A stretch of DNA of 64,000 bases, from assembly GCF_030272615.1 (NCBI RefSeq), contig NC_081413.1, positions 337,370,802 to 337,434,801 on the forward strand, read 5' to 3'. Position numbers and translations under genes: made by a program. Of the stretch, positions 1 through 9,964 are shown piece by piece (position 1 is the stretch's first letter; each line of letters opens with the position of its first letter). Below the pieces are notes generated by a model. That model made no database searches. It was not told where the DNA came from and was given only the letters and a program-made list of their open reading frames with translations. The stretch comes from Cryptomeria japonica (lineage: Eukaryota; Streptophyta; Pinopsida; Cupressales; Cupressaceae).

Positions 1-389
1 TCCACCATGTTGGCTTCAATAAAAAGTATAAACCTGTCGGCTGCCGGATCATAATGAATTTCAAACATAATCCCAATGATCATGTCAGCCTTCACACGTT
101 ACCACAAATGTCATGAAAGAAATAATTGGGGCCATAAGATCTCCTAGCCAGGTCCTATCTATGATTGAGTTCCAAATACACGTTATCGGGATCATGACTT
201 AGCCGGTTGTGAAGTTAAGTGAATAGCAATTAAGTGCAATGAATGTTAGTTAACCCAAACAAAGAAAAGTGATAAAACAATGAATCCAAATAGAATATAT
301 TTATATTTGAAGATGAGTTCCCATGAGTTTCCATCAATGATAAACCAAAATGACATTAACTCTTGTCAGATGAGTGCCAATTGCCAACA
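1..389 (-). repeat. 3' LTR of element A (partial, runs off the window)
   Basis: The minus-strand LTR starts TGTTGGCAATTGGCAC at 389, directly after the polypurine tract. It aligns with the far end of the other LTR of A at about 9295-9661, including the shared run taagatctcctag at 137 and 9427. Differences include a short segment around 196-215 missing from the other copy. The rest of the LTR lies left of position 1. Confidence 0.8.
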
Positions 390-415
390 ATCTCCCCCTT
401 TGGCATTGAAGGCAA
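390..415 (-). promoter_or_regulatory. Polypurine tract of element A with adjoining imperfect palindrome
   Basis: On the minus strand the string CCAAAGGGGGAGAT abuts the LTR start, which is the usual place and composition of the plus-strand primer in Copia elements. The 16 bp at 400-415 form an imperfect palindrome that recurs in elements B, C and F (see findings). Confidence 0.8.
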
Positions 416-767
416 CACTCATGTGAAAAATGGTGCTGTCACTGAATCTGCCTTTGAATTTGCATGACCTCTTGACCTGTACATGAAACTCCTATATGCA
501 ACTGATGCTCCCCCTGAGTATTATATACATTTTTCACTTTATTTCTCCCCCTTTGACATCAATGACAAAGTGAAGTGCCCACAAAGAATTCTGTATAGTT
601 ATAAACATAAGTCGGTTCTATACAAGTTTCAAAATGTCTGCATACATAGACTTCAAAAATGAAAAGTAGGTATCCCAACCTTTCTGAAGGGAGTCAAGAA
701 TGGAGATGAATCCATTCAAGAGACTGGCATAATATTCATTTTGTTCTGATGTAGTGGGATCCTCCTT
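416..767 (-). other. 3' untranslated segment of element A with a second PPT-like site
   Basis: No reading frame is supported here. At about 543-568 a second purine-rich run (minus strand AAAGGGGGAGAAA) sits beside a 16-bp imperfect palindrome at 553-568. This repeats the arrangement at the true PPT about 150 bp away. A third purine run (minus CTCAGGGGGAGCATC) lies at about 508-522. Confidence 0.55.
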
Positions 768-3700
768 CTACATGTTAGAAATACATTTAATCTTATGAAA
801 CAATAAATTATACAATTGGGGACCAATGAGATTGCGGAGCTCATTTGCTCTATTTATTAAACTGTCCCTTTCCTTCTCTAATTTTAAAATTTGATCCATA
901 ATCACCAAAATTGGACCATCCAAATAAATTGTTAGGTTAACTGTCAGGTTGTAAGAGTTGGAAATTTGAGTCAAATTATTCCTACAATTTGACAGTTGCT
1001 TGTCTATAGGGGCTGTGAGCTTATCAAAATCTAGAAAAGTCTTATATACTCTACCTCCCTCCACCAATGCTGCATCAATGGATTACCAACAAGTTTGAAG
1101 TTTCCCCTTGTCAAACTCAATCATTTACAAAAATGTTTGCTTTTGAGCCTCAACAAATCTATATTTAGCCCTTGTCAATGAAAATTTTAGTAAAGAATCA
1201 TAATGCTTGTGAATAAAATTAATGATCTCCTCCAATTTACCGGATGAGATTGCACTCTCTTGTGCTTGGAATTTTGGTACCAACTGGTTCAAAAATTCAA
1301 AACTGTTCTTGATTAATTCCTTGTCTTTTGACTCTTCCTGAGTCAACTTTCTAGGGTGCTTGTGCTTGAAGTGCTGCTACCACTAAAATTTTCTCAGCCA
1401 GTGACATCTTGTGGTAGGGTTTGTCAAAACTGATAGAAAATTGTGACAAGTTCCCTTTGGTTATAGATGTGTCAATTGCCAAGCTGGAAGAGATATCTGT
1501 CATAGCTTCCTTACCCTTGTCTATCAGAGAGGTATCCTTAGAACCCTTTAACTCTTGCACATTAGTGCTTCACCACTTGGTGCCTTATCTGGATCCTGAA
1601 CATCCTCTATAACCTTATTATATGATTCTTTATCTATATTTGCCTCTGTATCCTTTGTATTCTGTATATTATTAGTAGGTGAATCCTCTGCTGCAAATTT
1701 TAACTCACTAGTCGGTACAATGGTAGCCAATGGAGTACGAATAGGTTGTTCAGTATTTACACTTTTTTGTTCTGTATCTGCCGGTTGCTTATCTTTTGGC
1801 AACTGAATATTCTGAGACTGTACAAAACTGGGACTCAGTTCATAACCCAAACTCAAAAAAATTCTTACCCAAATGTCTATTGTTTCCTTCTGAATCTCCT
1901 CAAACCTTTCCAGCATAAGGTTATTTATTATGTGCTTAGGATTAAATTTGGATGAGTTGGTTTTATTTATTATATCTGCCATCTCTGGAGGGGCTATTTT
2001 TGGACAAAGATTCACTAGTTCTCTCTCTTTTATTCGCCGGTCCCAAGTTTGAGCATGTAATTTTATAGCCTCTAACTTATCATACAAATCCTTAGACAAA
2101 AATTTCTCAAGTTCAATTAATTCCCTACTAAAAGAATCAAGATATAAAAGAATTGCTTCCTCAATTTTATTTTTCTCCTTCTCCTCAAATCCATCAAAGA
2201 ATGAAGAAATGTTATCTAAGTTTTCATCATTAATAATTTGATCAATTAGATCCCGAGTGTCCAACTTCTTCTTACTAGTTCTTCTCTTGGTTTTCGGTTT
2301 GGGCTGCTCATTGGATTTAGGCTTACGCTTATGTACAATTGTGATTTTAGGTTTCTGGGGAGTCTCCTTACCAGGTTCTTTCTTTTTCTCCTCCTTCTCC
2401 CTCACTACTCTAGAAAAAACTCCTTTTTTCTTTGGAACTTCCTTTATATCCTCATCGGATTTTGTTTCCTTAGAAGAAACAATCATATATTGTCGAGTAG
2501 CCTTTTTCTTCCTCTTTGCTGACTCAACCAGTTTAGGACTGGTAGGCCCAATGGATGATTCTTCCAGTTGCTTGAAAGTTTTTGTTTGTACTGGGACCAC
2601 ATTGGGAGTGGTTTGAGCTGCCTTCCAGGCTTACCTTTCCTCTTTCCTCTTCTTCTTCACCTCTGCTTTCCTCCGAGATTCAAGGATTTTGACTTTTTGT
2701 TCAACATCTTCCCTGTCATTCCCTTCACTTATAAGTGTTTCCGCTACAACCTTAGTCATTTTCTTCCTAATAGCAGGTGCAACTTGTTCTTGGTGAACCT
2801 TAAGCCCTTTTTCTTGGGCTGTGCCAAATTTTTCTTCCTTTTCATCAGCTGGTGCTTGTAGTAAGTGTTGTGTATAGGCATCTAGTGTTGCCTCATCCAC
2901 CTCATAACCCATAGGCATTATCCATATAGTTCTGGGTTGAAAAACTTCCATCATGCATTCATCCTTATTAACCATAAAACATATTGTATCCTTATATTTT
3001 TCTATTAATGACTTTGGAATTCTAGATCTATTTTTCATTTCTTCTTGCAAAGTCTTTAAAAATTCCCATAAATTAGCCTTACTTAACTTATCTCCTTGCC
3101 TATCCAAAATTTGAGCTATCTGAATTGCTACCGGACGGTTAAAATCCTATTGAATCTTTCCATAACCGAGAACAGTACCCAAAAAGTAAAATGCTAGATA
3201 GATAACAAAAGAGCCATATCAGAAAGTGTTTTTCTTATCTTGTTTGATTTTCTGGAGGTTTGTCATAAGATCTTTTAGTATCACATTGCAGAGATCGTAG
3301 TGTGCATCCTCCTTTACCATTTGATGAGCAATCAAAAAATTGTTGCTGGAGACAAAGTTTATTCGGTTAGACTGATAGACCTTGTAACCAATTATCATCG
3401 TGGAAAAATTGACATCAATTTCTCTTACATCATCAACCCTCATCGAACATCCATCAAAAGTAGCATCGGTAAGTTTGTTAAGTTCAGTGTTAGAGAGCTT
3501 GCACCTAGGGCTAGGTACATCTCCAATCTTGTGTAGACAAGTGATGTTCCAGATTACTTCCTCCATGATTTTTAATGGCCGGTCCAACCAGATAAATTCT
3601 CCATGAATATGGCTTAGAATGTATTGGACCTAATTTGCCTCATCGAAAGTGGGAAAATCCATGAATTATGTAAAACTCCTCCTCTGCAAGTGGGAAAATT

Positions 3701-3953
3701 CTAGTTTTAGCCGGTTGTCAGTGATCAGGTTTTCTGTGAAAATGCAGGACAACTCATATCCTCTGAGCTCCTTGATGTTGCAATGAATGTATGCCCTAAT
3801 ATCTTTGGTGTGAAGAATACCATGGAAAATGCTTGAGAATGCTCCCAAAGGTTCATCTAGAAGGGATTTGAAAGGATGCTTCTTGATAGTAGGATGGGGG
3901 TGGTTCTTGATTTCCACCACCAAAGGAGTATCGATGCTAAATGATGAAGCCAT
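768..3953 (-). pseudogene. Large accessory ORF of element A, broken, function unknown
   Basis: Reading right to left, fragments starting at 3953 (MASSFSIDTPLVVEIKNHPH), 3587, 3107, 2600, 1560, 1346 and 1067 form one decayed ORF of roughly 1000 codons, interrupted by several stops and frame changes. The product starts with a globular-looking part and moves to a very Lys/Glu-rich middle (about 2270-2690). It ends in long amphipathic segments that look like coiled coil. I see no RT, protease, integrase or zinc-finger motif. It lies between gag and the 3' LTR, the position where Sirevirus-type Copia elements carry an extra env-like ORF, but I see no clear signal peptide or membrane anchor. A telo-box-like AAACCCTAG lies just upstream of the ATG. 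It could also be a captured host sequence. Confidence 0.5.
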
Positions 3954-4320
3954 GATAATCGGATACTAAAACTAGGGTTTTGCAAATTAAAAATACCTTA
4001 AAATACTGTCAGGAGATGAGATCACTTTTGAAATAAAGTTCTTGCACAAAATGCCTTGGACTCTGAATCACTCCAGAAATTGCTCGATCACTGCGTGAAG
4101 AGAATAACTTTACTTTTCCCTTTTTATTATCGATAACCCTAATTTTTTACTATCTTAAATGCTGCCAGGAGGGTTGATCAGTTCACATAGTCTACGAGTA
4201 GGTTCCGATAAACATATGAAATTTCCTGAGTACCCATCTGCAATTATAATTCTAAGACTACAGATCTAATCCAGGGTATTTGCATGATCTTTAATGATTT
4301 TCCTACCCCTAAGGCAGAGT
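3954..4320 (-). other. Untranslated spacer before the accessory ORF
   Basis: No ORF is visible. The minus strand reads like a leader. It carries an AAACCCTAG telo-box about 20 bp before the ATG at 3953 and is AT-rich with no internal repeats. Beyond it, at 4321-4333, is a PBS-like string. Confidence 0.4.
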
Positions 4321-4333
4321 GCCTTAGTTACCA
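4321..4333 (-). promoter_or_regulatory. Degenerate primer-binding site next to the foreign LTR
   Basis: The minus strand reads TGGTAACTAAGGC, a decayed match to the TGGTATCAGAGC initiator-Met-tRNA primer site used by Copia elements. It lies 3 bp from the inferred LTR end at 4337, the spacing expected for a PBS. Confidence 0.4.
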
Positions 4334-4336
4334 GTT

Positions 4337-5510
4337 TGATAAACTTATAAGGCACTAAGAGGGGGGGGGAATCAGTGCAAGCAAAGACTTAATAAATCTG
4401 ATTACACCTTTTACCAATCAGAAAACCAATATGCATGCAAGAATTAAAACCACATAAGAAAACAACCAATAAAGAATGAAAACCACAACACAATCATTTT
4501 TTATATGGAAACCAAAATGGGAAAACCACTATGGGAATCGATACCCACAAAGATCAACTATTTGCAGAATAGAGATTTGATTGGTTAAGCTCATACAATC
4601 ACCTTGTTAGGGGTACACCTGGTTAAGAGTGTCTTAGCCCTGTTAAGAGCTATTAAAATAATACCTGTTAGGACCCAACCCTATTAGGAGCTACCTTGCT
4701 AGAGTATTTACAAACACAAGCTAATGTGTCACCTTGTTAGAGGATTTAAACCTTCAGACCTATTAGGATCCTACCACACCCTGTTAGGAGTGACCTTGTG
4801 AGAGGATTTTGTTGCTGTGACTGTTAGGGAACAACAAGTTTGACTCATCTGCTATTAGCACCTATATTTCTGATTAGATCCACTTCAGATCTTCTTCTAT
4901 CACTGACTAAACATCAAAACCTAACTCCTTATCTCATCGCACTATCAAATTCTCACTCTTGATCTATAAAATCATATAATTTACATCTCCTTATATCAAC
5001 TTTGTTAAGTCAGTTAAGAACCTTGGAACAATTCCTTAGATTTAATTAATCTAGTAACCTTTTATATTTTCCCACTCATTACACTTTACTCATGCTGACC
5101 ACACAAAAAATAACTTAAAAATATAACAAAAAGACTACCGGTGATTGATCACACTGTCTCTGCTTTACCGGTTATGTGTTCTTCATGACTGTCACTGTTA
5201 TACCAATCATAACTTGCCCAATACTCTGAATCTTATGATGTGGTTGCAATAATAGACTCATGCCAATGTCATAAACATTTGTTCGAAACCACAACGTCTA
5301 ACTCTTCATCGATCGTCCGTACCAGTTGTCTGATCATCACTCTGTTCTTATTCATCGGTTTGACTACAACTTAGCAGTTTTGCTGTCTGACAAATTCCAC
5401 TACTGATTAGGCTCTATTGGTTGGTCTAAATGAATTAGCTGACTAAAAAAAATGGTTTTCATCAATGACAACACAAATAAAGTCATCAATCAACCTATTA
5501 CATCATCATC
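4337..5510 (-). repeat. LTR of another Copia-type family lodged inside element A
   Basis: The minus strand has the standard layout of the LTRs in this window. It ends in a C-rich run (minus CCCCCCCCCCTCTTAGTG, 4353-4370) shortly before TTTATCA. It contains the GGTTTTCCC/GGTTTCCAT box at 4502-4537 and an array of CCTAACAGGGT-like units between about 4605 and 4840. A TCATCAATGACAA half-palindrome lies at 5459-5471, which in other families marks the 5' end of the LTR. The right boundary is approximate and I find no target duplication. It may be a solo LTR or the 5' LTR of an element to which the accessory ORF belongs. Confidence 0.5.
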
Positions 5511-5658
5511 AAGTCAACACGGTCATGTCTGCTACTAGTGTAGGACCTGATGACTCTACCAGGTGTTTTGCATGTGGTGTATTTGATCTTCTTACGCATA
5601 TTTTCTCATGCTATTTTCTTATGTCTTCCACTTTTGCCTTTCCCTTCTCATTTGCATT

Positions 5659-6655
5659 TCAATTAGTTGCCGGTGGGTTCTTACTTATGCAAAATTTAAC
5701 AATATGTCCAATCTTGTTGCATGCATAATAGACAATATTGTTCTTCTGAATTGCTTTGTTAAACCATTGATTTCCTTCATTTCCTTTTGATCTGCATTGG
5801 TTAGCCATGTGTCCAAATCTACCACATAAATGACATCTTACATTTCCAAGACCGGTGAATGATGCATTGTTATGATTATTCCTATTTCTGCACTGACTAG
5901 CCATATGACCATATTTATTGCAAACAAAGCATGTACCATTGAATTTATGAGCATTAGGTTGTCTTACCGGTGATTTCTAGTTTTGGTTGTTGTCATGGTT
6001 ATGCTTCTATCCGGGTGATTGATCTTGTAGTGTAGTACTAGAGCTTTCTCCTTTCTCATAACCAAGACCTCTCTTGTCATTAGCATCTCTTTGACTCTTC
6101 AGCAATTCATCAAGTTTTGCAGAGCCGGCTTGAAATTCTTCCTTGTACTCATTTGCAGTGACCAAGTCATCTCTCATAATTATAATATGTCTCTCAAGTT
6201 CCTGTTCATTGTTCTAGGATTGGACCAATTCAAGTTTTAGCAAATCATTCTCATGTATCAATCTATTGCATTCATCAAATCTATCCTTCAATGCTTGAGC
6301 TAGGTTTTCTTCATTTTTCTTTCTATCTTCAATCTCTTTGCACATTCATGGTTAAGGCTTGCATCTCATTCTTCAAGATAGTGTTCTCCTGAGTGAGTTT
6401 GTGATATTGATCCTTCATAACATCTTCCTCGTCATTGTTCTCATTTTGCAATTGATCACAGAGTTCCTTCCTCTTATCTTGAACAACCAAAAGATTTCCT
6501 TGTAGTGAAATGATGTTTTCTCTGGGTTGCTTCAGTTCATTTTTCAATTTGTTGTTCTCCATCTTCTCATTATCAAGATCCTTAAGAGCAAGTTGAAGTT
6601 GCTGCTGTAGACCGGTTTCCATTGATTCCAAATTCTAGATCTTCCTTAAGTGGTT
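5659..6655 (-). pseudogene. gag: Gag of element A: coiled coil plus zinc knuckles, decayed
   Basis: The frame begins about 25 bp downstream of the PBS. The N-terminal part (6631-6329) is a strongly heptad-like coiled coil with many Lys, Glu, Asn and Leu residues. After frame breaks, three CCHC-type zinc knuckles follow between about 5940 and 5680: CFVCNKYGHMASQC, CHLCGRFGHMANQC and a weaker CNKIGHIVKFC that lacks its first Cys. CCHC knuckles are the nucleic-acid-binding part of retroelement nucleocapsid. The classic Copia capsid sequence seen in C and F is not obvious here, so this is either a divergent gag or a rearranged one. Confidence 0.6.
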
Positions 6656-6675
6656 AAAATTATTTTGAGGAACCA

Positions 6676-6687
6676 AGCTCTGATACC
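6676..6687 (-). promoter_or_regulatory. Primer-binding site of element A (initiator Met-tRNA type)
   Basis: The minus strand reads TGGTATCAGAGC exactly, 2 bp from the LTR end at 6690. This is the common plant Copia PBS complementary to the 3' end of initiator methionine tRNA. It fixes the orientation and the LTR boundary. Confidence 0.9.
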
Positions 6688-6689
6688 AA

Positions 6690-6889
6690 TTGTTGGAATC
6701 CAAGAACACTGAGAGGGGGGGTGAATTAGTGTTCTACTAGTAATGCTAGTTTTAAACTTATTGCTTATTAACTGGTTAACAATAAATAAAATTAAAGTGC
6801 ATAGACCAAAAAACACATAAAGAGGCAACACCATAACACCAATAATTATATGTGGAAAACCCTGCAAAGGGAAAAACCACGGTGGGGCT
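6690..6889 (-). repeat. 5' LTR of element A, inner part (U5/R side)
   Basis: The LTR ends GGATTCCAACA on the minus strand next to the PBS. It contains the CACCCCCCCTCTCAGTG run and the CCACCGTGGTTTTTCCC box at about 6851-6887. It breaks off at 6889/6890 where element B enters. It resumes near 8857. Confidence 0.8.
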
Positions 6890-7952
6890 TGTTAGGTCCC
6901 AGAGACAACTAAGAGGGGGGGGGGTGAATTAGTTGTCTAATAAATTCAAACCAAAACAACTTAACCAACTTAATGCTTAATACTGGTAAACCAGTTTAAT
7001 AAGCCGGTAGATAGTTTTAACAGTTGATTGGTATACCGGTAAGGATTAGTGCATGAAACATAAAGACAAAGTCATCCATAACACATAACACCAATATTTG
7101 TACGTGGAAACCCTGTAAGGGGAAAAACCACGGTGGGAAACCTTACCCACAATCAGATGATACTACTATAGATAGTAAGTGAACATAAATGGGGTCTGCA
7201 CATGCAGAAAGGCCAAGCGCCTAAAGCTCACTACTCAATCACAAAATGGGAGTCACACTGACTACAGTTGGATGGTTAAATCTAATAAGAATTTACTGCA
7301 CAAAATAGCATCTTCATATGCTGGATTCAGTACTAGTGTAGTTCTGATTGTCTTCACAAAAACCCTCCTTCAATCTTCAAATGATGTCTGTGTGTATAGC
7401 TCTGCTTATTCTCACATATACCTTCACACAATCCTTTTTCACATTCCACATTTGATCTTACAAATAAGATCTTACATTTATACCATAACCTAAGACCAAT
7501 TTTAGTAGGTCGGCTCTACAAGATATTTACAATAAAAGCATTTTACAAGCAAAACAATATCCAATGCAATAACCGATTGAACATGTTGGCTTAATGCATT
7601 TACAACAATAATTAATCATCTCCAAAGCGTGTCATGCTGATCTGGAAAAGATAAACCTACTGGTGTATACCCTGGACCTATTTGCCGGTAATAGCAAATA
7701 TGTAAATGTGAATATAGAAATAACCAATTCTCCAAAACAAGATGTCAAAATGATGTTTTCGACATAACCAAGTGTTTTCCATATTATTCCAAGTGCCGGT
7801 GATCATTGTATCTTGCCAGTGTACCAGATACCAGTGATTGTGCATGAGTCACTTGCTTGCCGGTGAATGTTGCTGATTCTCCAAAGTGCCAGAGTTGATA
7901 AGTGTTTAGTAGGTGTTGACATCAATGACAAAACCGTACCAAAATACCAACA
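6890..7952 (-). repeat. 3' LTR of element B
   Basis: On the minus strand this 1063-bp LTR runs from TGTTGGTATTTTGG (at 7952) to GGGACCTAACA (at 6890). It has TG...CA ends, a C-rich CCCCCCCCCCTCTTAGTTG run at 6910-6928, the CCACCGTGGTTTTTCCC box at 7102-7137, a TATAAATG box near 7475 and the 16-bp imperfect palindrome at 7916-7931. It is directly preceded by a PPT on its 5' side. Its family differs from A, though R/U5 motifs and the segment around 7186-7270 are shared with A at about 8936-9000. Confidence 0.82.
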
Positions 7953-8339
7953 ATCTCCCCCTTTGGCATTGATGGCAACACAAGATGGAAAAACCATCAA
8001 ATCGCCAAAACAGAAATGCCAAATACCAAAAACCAACAATCTCCAAAAAGAGATCATAACCAAAAATCAAAATACAGATACAGAGAGTAATAATCTCTCC
8101 CAAACAACAATCTCTCCCCCAGGGAGCAACATGTGTTTTCCTTGTGTTTTTCCATACCAATCTCTCCCCCTTTGACATCAATTTCCAAAGTTCTTACCAA
8201 AAACATCTTACCAAGCCAAGTTCATATACAAAATACCAATCAATCTAGTATACCAACTACTCCCCCTGAGAAGTAGCTTCCCATCAAAGCTGGAATAAAA
8301 GATTTCTTTGTTAATTTTGCCGGTTGATGACAATCATCA
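7953..8339 (-). other. PPT and 3' untranslated region of element B
   Basis: The PPT (minus CCAAAGGGGGAGATTG) touches the LTR, with an imperfect palindrome at 7963-7978. A second PPT-like run with a half-decayed palindrome lies at 8162-8187. Additional short purine runs lie at about 8108-8122 and 8260-8272. No ORF is supported. Confidence 0.6.
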
Positions 8340-8855
8340 ACTTCCTAAGTCTCTACTGGTGTGGGTATGACCCCAAGCTGACCTCTGAGATATTCAAAGG
8401 TCTCCTTAGGCAGAGGTTTAGTAAAGATATCTGCAATCTACTCTTTAGTATTCACATAAACCAGTTTTATTTTTTTTGCTTCAACATTTTCCCTTAGAAA
8501 ATTTAGTTTGATAGAAACATGTTTGGTTTTAGAATGTGATACCGGATTCTTAGATATATCAATTGTTGCAGTGTTATCACAATAAATAGTAATAGGTTCC
8601 TTGCATTTTACCTTTATGTCTTTCAACATTTTCTTAAGCCATACTACCTGTGTACAGTTAGTTGCTGCTGCAAAATATTCTGATTCTGCTGTTGATAAAG
8701 ATGTACTACTCTGTTTCTTACTCAACCAAGAAACTAGTCTGTTTCCAAGAGAGAATGCTCCGCCGGTGGTTCTTTTTCTATCATCCACATCTCTTGCCCA
8801 ATTTGCATCTGTGTATGCACATAATTCAAAGTTTTCATCTCTAGGATACCATAAT
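8340..8855 (-). pseudogene. pol: C-terminal RNase H of Copia element B (truncated pol)
   Basis: From 8855 leftwards the minus strand encodes the end of a Copia RNase H: a DANWARDVDDRKRTTGGAFS stretch, then SWLSKKQSSTSLSTAESEY and the IYCDNTATIDISKNP motif. It closes with IADIFTKPLPKETFEYLRGQ. The one internal stop (about 8436) replaces the Gln of the common EQIADIF motif, consistent with CAG to TAG. Everything upstream (RT, integrase, gag, 5' LTR) is missing. The cut at about 8855 abuts resumed LTR of A through a short direct-repeat filler. Confidence 0.82.
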
Positions 8856-9661
8856 CCAATATCTATATACTCACAATATCTATATACTCTTAATATCTAT
8901 ATACTTGATGAAGGTATACAAATATTACATAAAGGGGATTGCACATGCAATCAGGCCAACTACCTAGAGCTAACTGCTCAAACAAAAGTCTCACTGACTT
9001 ACACGGTACTACAAGATGATTACAAATAAAGATGAACTTATAAGATGCATTTGACCATGCTAGATAAGTTCTGGTTCATGCTTTGATAACCTTCATTGTG
9101 TATCGGTTTGTTGATTCTCTAACCTATCATGTTCTACTACTGGTTAGGCTGTGCACACGAAACTGCACACAAAAGCTTTCATTTGCTAACCAAAATGCAT
9201 ACCAATAACCTTTGAATAATTCACAACCAACATTGCATTCCAAAACTTATTAATCCATCGCTGAAAGGATCTCCTTAAATATCCTTCTATCTTCCACCAT
9301 GTCATCTTCAATGAAAAGTATAAACCTATCAGCTGCTGGATCATAATGAATTTCAAACATAATCCCAATGATCATGTCAACCTTCACATGTTACCATAAA
9401 TTTCATGAAAGAAATAATCGGGGCCATAAGATCTCCTAGTCGGGTCCTATCCATTACCGGGTTCCAAATACACATTATCAATCCAAATAAGTGAATACCG
9501 ATTAAGTGTAATGAATGTCGATTAACCCAAACAAAGAAAAGTGATAAAAAAATGAATCCAAATAGATTATGTTTACACCTAAATATAAGTTCCCATGATT
9601 TTTTATCAATGATAACCCAAAATGCCATTAACTCTTGCCGGATGAGTGTCAATTGCCAACA
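8856..9661 (-). repeat. 5' LTR of element A, outer part (resumes after element B)
   Basis: The right-hand portion from about 9295 matches 1-389 at length. The part near 8936-9010 resembles the corresponding region of the B LTR, as expected for R/U3 sequence. The LTR ends at 9661 with CCAACA (minus strand start TGTTGGCAATTGACAC). Together with 6690-6889 the full LTR is about 1 kb. Confidence 0.72.
8858..8908. repeat. Three tandem 17-bp units at the B/A junction
   Basis: The unit AATATCTATATACTCNN occurs at 8858, 8875 and 8892 with only the last few bases varying. It sits exactly where element B is truncated, so it looks like filler DNA made during an end-joining repair. Confidence 0.7.
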
Positions 9662-9959
9662 ATTGTATCCTGAGAATCCATCCATCATTGATAACTACTC
9701 ACAACTTGTAATGTCCACCCTTGGCTTGATTTGATTTGATTTGACTAGACTTGACTTCTATTTCATACTTGATGGAGTTATTTAGACTCTTTATGATGTT
9801 TTGGATTATGATTATACATGTGTTTCAATACTCATTATGATGCTAGAAATTATTGGACATGTGCTATTTTGACAGTTAATATGGATGATGACACTATCAT
9901 TATTGATCATGTGATTTGATGGATATATGTGCTTGATGAATTTTATATGCATTACTATC
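9662..9959. other. AT-rich flank between element A and the giant solo LTR
   Basis: No ORF or known repeat signature is visible beyond a short TTGATTTGATTTGATTT run near 9727. After removing 9965-14136 the sequence joins smoothly to the TGAT-rich stretch at 14142, so both are one older target sequence. Confidence 0.45.
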
Positions 9960-9964
9960 TAGAT
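9960..9964. repeat. Target-site duplication, left copy (tagat)
   Basis: The five bases before the TGTAATG end are identical to 14137-14141, as expected from integrase-mediated insertion with a 5-bp stagger. Confidence 0.85.

Larger units (their letters stand above)
1..9661 (-). mobile_element. Element A: Copia-type LTR retrotransposon, pol-less, nested
   Basis: Two related LTRs bound this unit. The sequence at 1-389 matches about 9295-9661 along its length, both on the minus strand. Reading the minus strand from right to left, the order is 5' LTR (9661 to 6690, split by element B), PBS (6687-6676), gag with coiled coil and zinc knuckles, a foreign LTR, a large accessory ORF, PPT and 3' LTR. 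I could not find protease, integrase, RT or RNase H between the LTRs. The element therefore looks non-autonomous or has lost pol. Its 3' LTR runs off the left edge, so the outer target duplication cannot be tested. The PBS type and LTR style suggest Copia. Confidence 0.72.

Noticed and set aside
2257-2861. Hydrophobic plus-strand ORFs that look like membrane proteins
   Set aside because: They are antisense shadows of the Lys/Glu-rich accessory ORF; AAG/GAA codons read in reverse give Phe, Leu and Ser.
768-3953. Envelope glycoprotein in element A
   Set aside because: Position fits, but no signal peptide, cleavage site or membrane anchor can be seen, so only an accessory ORF is called.
4315-5510. 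Target duplication around the LTR inside element A
   Set aside because: No matching 5-bp pair was found at any plausible pair of ends.
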